Assembly (NCBI GenBank): GCA_031772625.1
Contig: CM062818.1
Span: 1,683,050,167 to 1,683,114,166, forward strand
Direction: 5' to 3'
Length of the DNA stretch: 64,000 bases
Origin: Pinus tabuliformis
Lineage: Eukaryota; Streptophyta; Pinopsida; Pinales; Pinaceae
The notes beneath the pieces are model-generated. The model was not told where the DNA came from and searched no databases. It saw only the letters and a program-made list of their open reading frames with translations. Position 1 is the first letter of the stretch; each line of letters starts with the position of its first letter. Positions 58,560 to 64,000 of the stretch are shown piece after piece. Position numbers and translations under genes: made by a program.

Positions 58560-60980
58560 TGTTGAAGAATCAAGGGTAATGAAGAATCAAGGGTGAATCA
58601 ATTTTAAAATTCAACTTGTTAGCTTAATATTCTTCTCTTCTTATTAGTGTATGTGTGTTTACTTGATGAAACTATTATCAAAACATAAGAAACAAGAACA
58701 TAAGATATTGGCTCTCTTCCAGGGAAATCTCTCTCTCTCTCTTTGAGAGGAAAACCCTTTCATAAATTTCTCTTATTGAAGCTTCTATTGATCAATGAAA
58801 AACCCTAGACCCTTGACAAGAATATCCTCCAAGCACAAGTCAAGTCCTTCCTCCTTCCTGCACTTTTCTCCTTGACACTTCATCCTCCTTCTTTCGACAC
58901 TTCGTTCTTCTTACAACTATTGATAGTCCTTGTTGCACTTGCTCTAGAAGAGACATTTATCCTTGATCTTTAGTGAGACCCTTTACTTGTGATAATCCCT
59001 TCCTTCCTATTGACCAACCGAGCTCCTTCTTCAAGGTGTAGTTGCAGACTTGATATGAATTTCCCGCAGCCCTAAATTATCACACGTGTGGGAGGCTTCC
59101 TTGAGTATTTGGTTCCTATCTTCTTCAATTGAGGGAGTCTCTTATTTTCTCAAGTGGGAGGAATTATAGGCCTAAGTTTCAATCCCAAACAATGAGAAGT
59201 ATGATATTGTTATGTTGTTGTTGTTATGACTGCAGAGATGCCTCCTTTTCTCACACGTGTGACTATGTTTTACCCTAGAAACTGTCATTCAACCTTCAGT
59301 GATGACTTCTACTTCTTCGTTGCACTAGAGGCTCCATATACTTGTCCCTTTTCAACCTTTTCTCGGTCTTCCTTACTCGTTGATTTCAGAGGTGGATTAC
59401 TTGTCATTTTAGGGAGTGGATAGTCTATATATATAGAGGATTGTCCCTCCTTTAGGCCGATTTGAGGCCGACATGATGACTATAGGCCGACTTGAGTTTC
59501 CTTCATCATTTTTTCTCCTTTGATGATATCGCTGCATGGAGAGGACTTGTCTTTTCTTGGAGGGACATTCTTTGACTCTTATACAAATACGTTGATCTGA
59601 AATGGAGAATATTAGTAATACTATGCTAATTACCCATTCAGAATAAAACCCAATATGCTTATCATTTTCTTATCAAGTGCTTAAGGATTCAACATTTTGG
59701 CTTAATTAACTGATTCCCATGAGAGTTTCTTATGTAAATGTTATAAACAATTTATCATAAAACATATGCTAAACAACAGAAAAATAAAAACAAAGAACAT
59801 CAAAATACAACACACAACACAGATATTTGATGAGGATTTCACCCCTCCTAGACTACGTCTCCTTGGTCCAGCTTCCAATGCTTGGGCCTCTCTATTATGC
59901 TCCAAATTACAACAAAAGTGTGTTTATAATGCTCAAATGCCTCTGAAACCTATCTCACTGAGTTTAAAATCCTCAAAAATGGCTATCTAACCTCTTTTTG
60001 CAACCAACTTGGTGGAAAATTGGAGAAATTATGACTTCTCCTAGTTCTCCCACTATTCATTCCACAAATTGCTCCAAAACTAATAGGGACCCACATTTTC
60101 GCTCTAAAATTTGCTAACCGAGCGAGAATTTTACTGTGCAGCGGGCCATAACCTGTCATCCTATCTTATTGTAAATCAGAATCGACAAGTGTTGCGGCCT
60201 TATGGTCTTTGAATAAAAGGCAATTTGCGATTGCTATATCAGTGGACCTAACAACACTATAAAATGGAACCGATAAATATATCACATCTGGGAACTTATC
60301 ACAATCGACGGAGAACCAACAGGTAGTCATAAAACAGGCCTCTATTTTTTGTGAAGTGTGATTACAATCTGCGATTCATCGCAACCTGAGTACGCTGGGG
60401 GGAATTTTTGTAGTTCTTCACTTTGCCGATCTACGATTTGTGATTTATCGCATCACAACCCTTCTCTGCTCGAGGGCCGATTCTGTAACACCTTTCTGCC
60501 TGTGATTGCGATTTGTGATATGCTAGGGCCAATGGTGGCCTACCAGTTGGCACCTCCTCATTCGCTAAAGACCTTGCCACATCATCCAATCCTGCCATGT
60601 AGACAAGTCAAACTTGTAATTTGACTTGATTTAACTTCTTCATACAAGCTTGGATTTGAGTATCGTCCACACTGTTGGAATTAGAATGACGAGCACTTCG
60701 ATCTGAAGCTAAGTTTAACAAAATTCTGACACTTTGATTTTTGAGCATAATTTTGAGCTCCTGGTCATATGTACATGGTGTACCATGCCCTTAAGGGTCT
60801 TCAAAATTTCTTTTGACTCGTTGACTTACCTATATCACTTTAACATGTGTTATACAGGCTATTTCAATGAGCAAGAAACTCATTGATAAATATAACAAAG
60901 ATAATATTTCTTTTCTTGAATAAATACAAATAGTAAAAGTACATTTATGAAGACCGAACCTAGTTACACTTTCTTCAACA
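58560..60980 (-). repeat. 5' LTR of the gag-only Copia relative
   Basis: Aligned with 52,869-55,586. It lacks the retroposed sequence but carries the 1.2-kb insertion at 59,589-60,767. Confidence 0.88.
59589..60767 (-). mobile_element. Solo-LTR-like insertion, about 1.18 kb
   Basis: Absent from the left LTR, where TTATACAAATATGTACATGG is unbroken. Minus-strand GGGTGAAATCCTCATCAAAT...TGTGTTGTGTG resembles a Copia R/U5. It ends CTGGTCA on the plus strand. No clear target duplication. Several GCGATT/AATCGC words lie at 60,210-60,520. Confidence 0.6.
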
Positions 60981-61560
60981 ACTTGCATGTCTTACAAATT
61001 ACTTTATGTGATAATATGTATACATCACCTCTACTCATGAGCTCAAGAAGATCAATCCACTCATCCCTAATTGTTCTAAGTAAGAGGAGTTTTAGTGTGT
61101 CATATCCTAAATGATTTAATTTCTCCCTCTTAACATTATAGATGAATTTATCTATTAGTTCCTCAAGGCTTTCATCTTCTATTTGAGTCATTCTAAATAT
61201 TTCTTCCCTAAGATCATGGTATTTATATTTTTCTAGGAAGATATTTTGCATATCATTCTACGATCTTATTGAATTAGTCCCTAAACTCATGAACCGTTTA
61301 AGAGCTATATCCTTCAATGTTTTCAGAAAAAAACTCAAATTTTGAGTGTTTAATAAGTAACCATAAGATCTACAAACAATTTAAAATCCAAAGAGAAAGG
61401 TTTCCGAATCCTCTAACCTCATACCATGGAAGTTGGGAATGAAAGATGGAGGGATGTTCTTCATATGAATATTGATATCAATATCTTGAATGAGAAATCC
61501 AAGAGGAACTTCTTCATTGTCATCATCTCCATCCATTTCTTATACCTTCTCTGCCACCTC
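60981..61560 (-). pseudogene. Fourth Gypsy fossil: N-terminal and central gag
   Basis: FRMTQIEDESLEELIDKFIY, LGYDTLKLLLLRTIRDEWID and ILSHKVICKTCKLL match the pattern of the first Gypsy's gag (DDETLEDYLEIFLY, TIRTLFLRGLTDNARNNL, FEQICELCRKFS). The part to 61,480 also matches the nucleotide pattern around its capsid (ACCATGGAAGT). Same clade as the first Gypsy. Several breaks. Confidence 0.82.
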
Positions 61561-61795
61561 TTCTTCTTCTACCTACAAAAGTGGATGGTGATGTGGTTCT
61601 TACTGCACCACATGAACAAATGGGGGGATTTGGTGTTGGAGACATTTTTTTTAATAAAAAAAATGAATAAGAATGCTAAAGAAATGTAATTTTTTTTGTC
61701 TTTAAAATGAAATATGCCTAATGATTTTTTTTGTTCTTGCATTAAGTAAAAGAAATGAATCAACTATGGAAGAAAATAATGCACACTTTGACACC

Positions 61796-61813
61796 TCCCT
61801 GGAAACAGTGCCA
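61796..61813 (-). other. Primer-binding site, tRNA-Asp-like
   Basis: On the minus strand TGGCACTGTTTCCAGGGA, five bases from the LTR. It has the layout of the tRNA-Asp PBS with several differences. Confidence 0.75.
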
Positions 61814-61989
61814 AAAAGTGATGAGCCTCAGTATTGCAACGAGAATGTTGCAACTCTCAAGGCTACCAACTTTATTTATCAACCCGGGGTTCGTACAAAC
61901 CTAAGAGGTGCCGGCACTATATGTGCAACATACAATGTGTCATTTTCTCATTGATATGATGTAATGGAGTGAATGTCATGAAATCAAAG

Positions 61990-62190
61990 CCTAAACTGAT
62001 TGCAGAAATGGAAATGTTACTTGCTAAAATTTAAACACTAATGATAATTGCAAGAAGGTAAAGGTTATGTTATTTGCAGGAATGAAAAGTACTTGTCTAT
62101 TTGCATAATGTAAACCTTGTGCTATTTGCAACAATGACAATCATTATTCTAATTGTAGAATGTAAAAAATTGCCTTGAAAAGAAACTAAT
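61990..62190. repeat. Degenerate short tandem repeat in the LTR
   Basis: TTGCAGAAATGGAAATG-like words recur about every 45 bases (near 62,000, 62,050, 62,080, 62,128 and 62,155). Heavily drifted. Confidence 0.5.
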
Positions 62191-62449
62191 CCTATGCAAG
62201 AACAACAAGTTGTATTTGAAATCCTAAGAGCATGAATTCAAAGAAATAAGGCCTAATCTACTTTGTAAAAAGGAAAGTATTAAGTGGTTTTTATTCTTCC
62301 CCAATCATGGATTTAGATCCTAGGGATCATTATTCAATCCTAAGAGACAAATGAAATCTTTTGGAGCAAATCTGGTCAAGTTTACACACGCTACATGAGT
62401 GTTATAGGTGTTAGAGGAGGCCTTGTTTTGCTACAGGAGGAGATAACTT

Positions 62450-62790
62450 GCCAAATTCCCAAGTAAATAAAATGAAAATAGGATGGGAATTTTTTTATTA
62501 TTAATTAGGATGTCTTAGGACTTCATTCCAAGTGGAATCTCTCCAAAATACCCCTATTAACACGTGCTCAAAAATAGCAGAAAATTACTACTCTAAAAAC
62601 TGGAAATTCAAGAACTAGTGATCTAGTTAACTTACCAAATGCCTAACCTAATCAAGTGTAAATGATATGTGGTGAATTTTTTTATTAACTTGAATTTTTT
62701 TATGACCCAATACAAGTGGAATCAACTCAAATGAAGCTCCTTAAAATGTTATAAAAAATAACAGAAAATTACTACTATTTTTCTACAAGG
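62450..62790. repeat. Two-copy tandem repeat, about 185 bp, in the LTR
   Basis: ACTTGCCAAATTCCCAAG...GGAATTTTTTTATTA...AGCAGAAAATTACTACT at 62,450 recurs as ACTTACCAAATGCC... from 62,632, with moderate divergence. Confidence 0.75.
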
Positions 62791-63669
62791 GACTTCCATA
62801 AATTCTATATTTATGGACTAGTACACCAATCCAAGTAGCTCAATGATGAATATTACTTTTCAAAATTGTTATAAGGGTGAATCGTGCTTGATACTCTATA
62901 AATAACCTGAGAAAAAAAAAAAACTCACTTCATTTATTTAACCAATATGACATACAACAAAAGAAGCATGAAATGGTAAATGCAAAAATAAGAGATGCAA
63001 GAGAAAACGATATTCAAAGGAAATAAAGAAATTCTACAAGAGTCCTATGAAGGAAACCAAGCTTTAGAAGCTAAAAATGGCACCAAACTTCATTATTTGA
63101 ATCAATCCAAGTACATCCCTGCTAGAAATGAAAGTGGAGTTGTTAAATAACAAGTTTTCTCCACAAGAAGACTAAGAAATACATGCCTCTAGAGGAAAAT
63201 TAGAATTGGTACTTATACAAATTGATGGGGAAGCATTCTCCTTGAAAGGAGGAAGTTTTCCCCTCCAAAATCCCTCAAATAGTGGATCTGGTTCCCAACA
63301 CTAGGAATTTGCATTAAATGACAAGGAACACATTCCTAGATTTTCTCAATCACTAGAGCTCCAAAATTTGTCAATAATTTCATGATATTTTGTTCATTTA
63401 TTATCCAATATTGGTCCTCCTATAGTAGGGAGAAAGTCCCTAGATTATCTCCTCCTCCAAATCTTCATAATCTGCCCAATATTCTCACAATATTCTACAA
63501 AAATAAATAATATTAGGCACATAATATGCAATTATCTCTAAACCTTCCTAAGAACATATTAAAGCTAAAAAAATATTATTAAGTGTAGAAGGAGAGGTTT
63601 AATATTGGCTTCATGTGCCTAATAAAGGTTAGATGGGCCTTAATTTGTGTCTAATTTGGAGGCCCATCA

Positions 63670-64000
63670 TACCCCCCTACTGAAATTGTTGCTCATCCTC
63701 TGAGCAACCTATTCATCCTCCTTGTGCCATGGTTATTCATGTATGTTGGCTTATTTCATTCTCTGTTTGTTGGTCCATGTGTTGCTCCTACTACTGCTCT
63801 TCTTTCTACTCTCATATTTTTATTCTTCCCCTATCTCAGTTTCCCATGGAACTTATACTATAGGTTTAGGTGACTTATTTTTCTCATGTGATTCTTTAAT
63901 TGTAATGGTTTCTATTTGTGAGGGAAACAACTTGCTTTAGGTTTCTCTTCTTGGTATTCCTCTGGCACTTCTCCTTGTGAAAAGAAGGATTTATTGGCAT
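63670..64000 (-). other. PPT-like tract and 3' internal sequence of a neighbouring Gypsy copy
   Basis: ACCCCCCTACTGAAATTGTTGCTCATCCTCTGAGCAAC follows the LTR without a duplication. Such tracts next to an LTR are usual for the 3' internal end of plant Gypsy elements. No protein motif is visible before the window ends. Confidence 0.45.

Larger units (their letters stand above)
52869..60980 (-). mobile_element. Gag-only Copia relative, 8.1 kb, inserted in the fourth Gypsy's gag
   Basis: LTRs 52,869-55,586 and 58,560-60,980, both TGTTGAA...CTTCAACA and each enlarged by a separate insertion. The empty LTR is about 1.25 kb. PBS (tRNA-Met) at 58,548-58,559; PPT GTTAAGAGGGAG at 55,587-55,598. Only gag is readable inside; I see no pol. 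LTRs differ by roughly 10% in the part I compared, so it is old. The flanking five bases (CCCTG and ACTTG) are only weakly alike, so the duplication is not certain. Confidence 0.85.
61819..63669 (-). repeat. LTR of the fourth Gypsy, about 1.85 kb
   Basis: Plus strand TGATGAGCC...GGCCCATCA, with inverted TGATG.GCC ends. A PBS lies to the left and a PPT-like GTAGGGGGGTA (minus strand) to the right at 63,670-63,680. Confidence 0.75.

Noticed and set aside
52869-60980. A firm 5-bp target duplication for the gag-only Copia relative
   Set aside because: CCCTG and ACTTG agree at three of five positions only; borders rest on LTR ends and the split gag instead.

Overview
This window looks like intergenic DNA from a seed plant with a large, old, repeat-filled genome. 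I find no convincing single-copy host gene, rRNA, tRNA or CRISPR array. Nearly everything readable is LTR-retrotransposon sequence of plant Ty1/copia and Ty3/gypsy type. It is mostly decayed, AT-rich and nested, with primer-binding sites for tRNA-Asp or initiator tRNA-Met. The level of decay and the large extra ORFs of the gypsy elements remind me of gymnosperm genomes, but that is inference and the sequence does not prove it.

Layout. 0-1.9 kb and 16.25-19.1 kb: two minus-strand copies of one Copia family that seem to share one LTR. 2,085-15,060: a structurally complete minus-strand Gypsy of Tat/Athila type, with 2.1-kb LTRs, an ATATG target duplication, PBS, polypurine tract and an extra acidic coiled-coil ORF after pol. 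It sits inside the first Copia. 19.4-20.6 kb: a promoter-like 21-bp phased repeat followed by relic coiled-coil ORFs. 22.3-25.4 kb: a satellite-like array with a unit of about 745 bp, each full unit carrying a conserved hairpin; a solo LTR interrupts it. 25.75-37.2 kb: a second, plus-strand Gypsy with two RNase H domains, one of them upstream of RT, and a long extra ORF region after integrase. 37.8-40.5 kb: the 5' half of a third, chromovirus-like Gypsy. It runs straight into the middle of a Copia (40.5-49.95 kb).

That Copia is a host for three later insertions: a gag-only LTR element (41,333-46,779), a 616-bp solo LTR (46,834-47,449), and a 2.7-kb AT-rich foldback element with a GC-rich core that landed inside the right LTR of the gag-only element. 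52.2-61.6 kb: the gag of a fourth Gypsy, split by an 8.1-kb gag-only Copia relative. The left LTR of that relative holds a poly(A)-tailed retroposed sequence with an 18-bp target duplication and open reading frames; its right LTR holds another solo-LTR-like insertion. 61.8-63.7 kb: an LTR with a PBS on one side and a PPT-like tract on the other.

The most unusual items are the foldback element, the hairpin-bearing satellite, a TGCAC-NN-GTGCA palindrome scattered through the first Gypsy, the unusual RNase H placement in the second Gypsy, and the retroposed ORFs at 53.4-54.8 kb.
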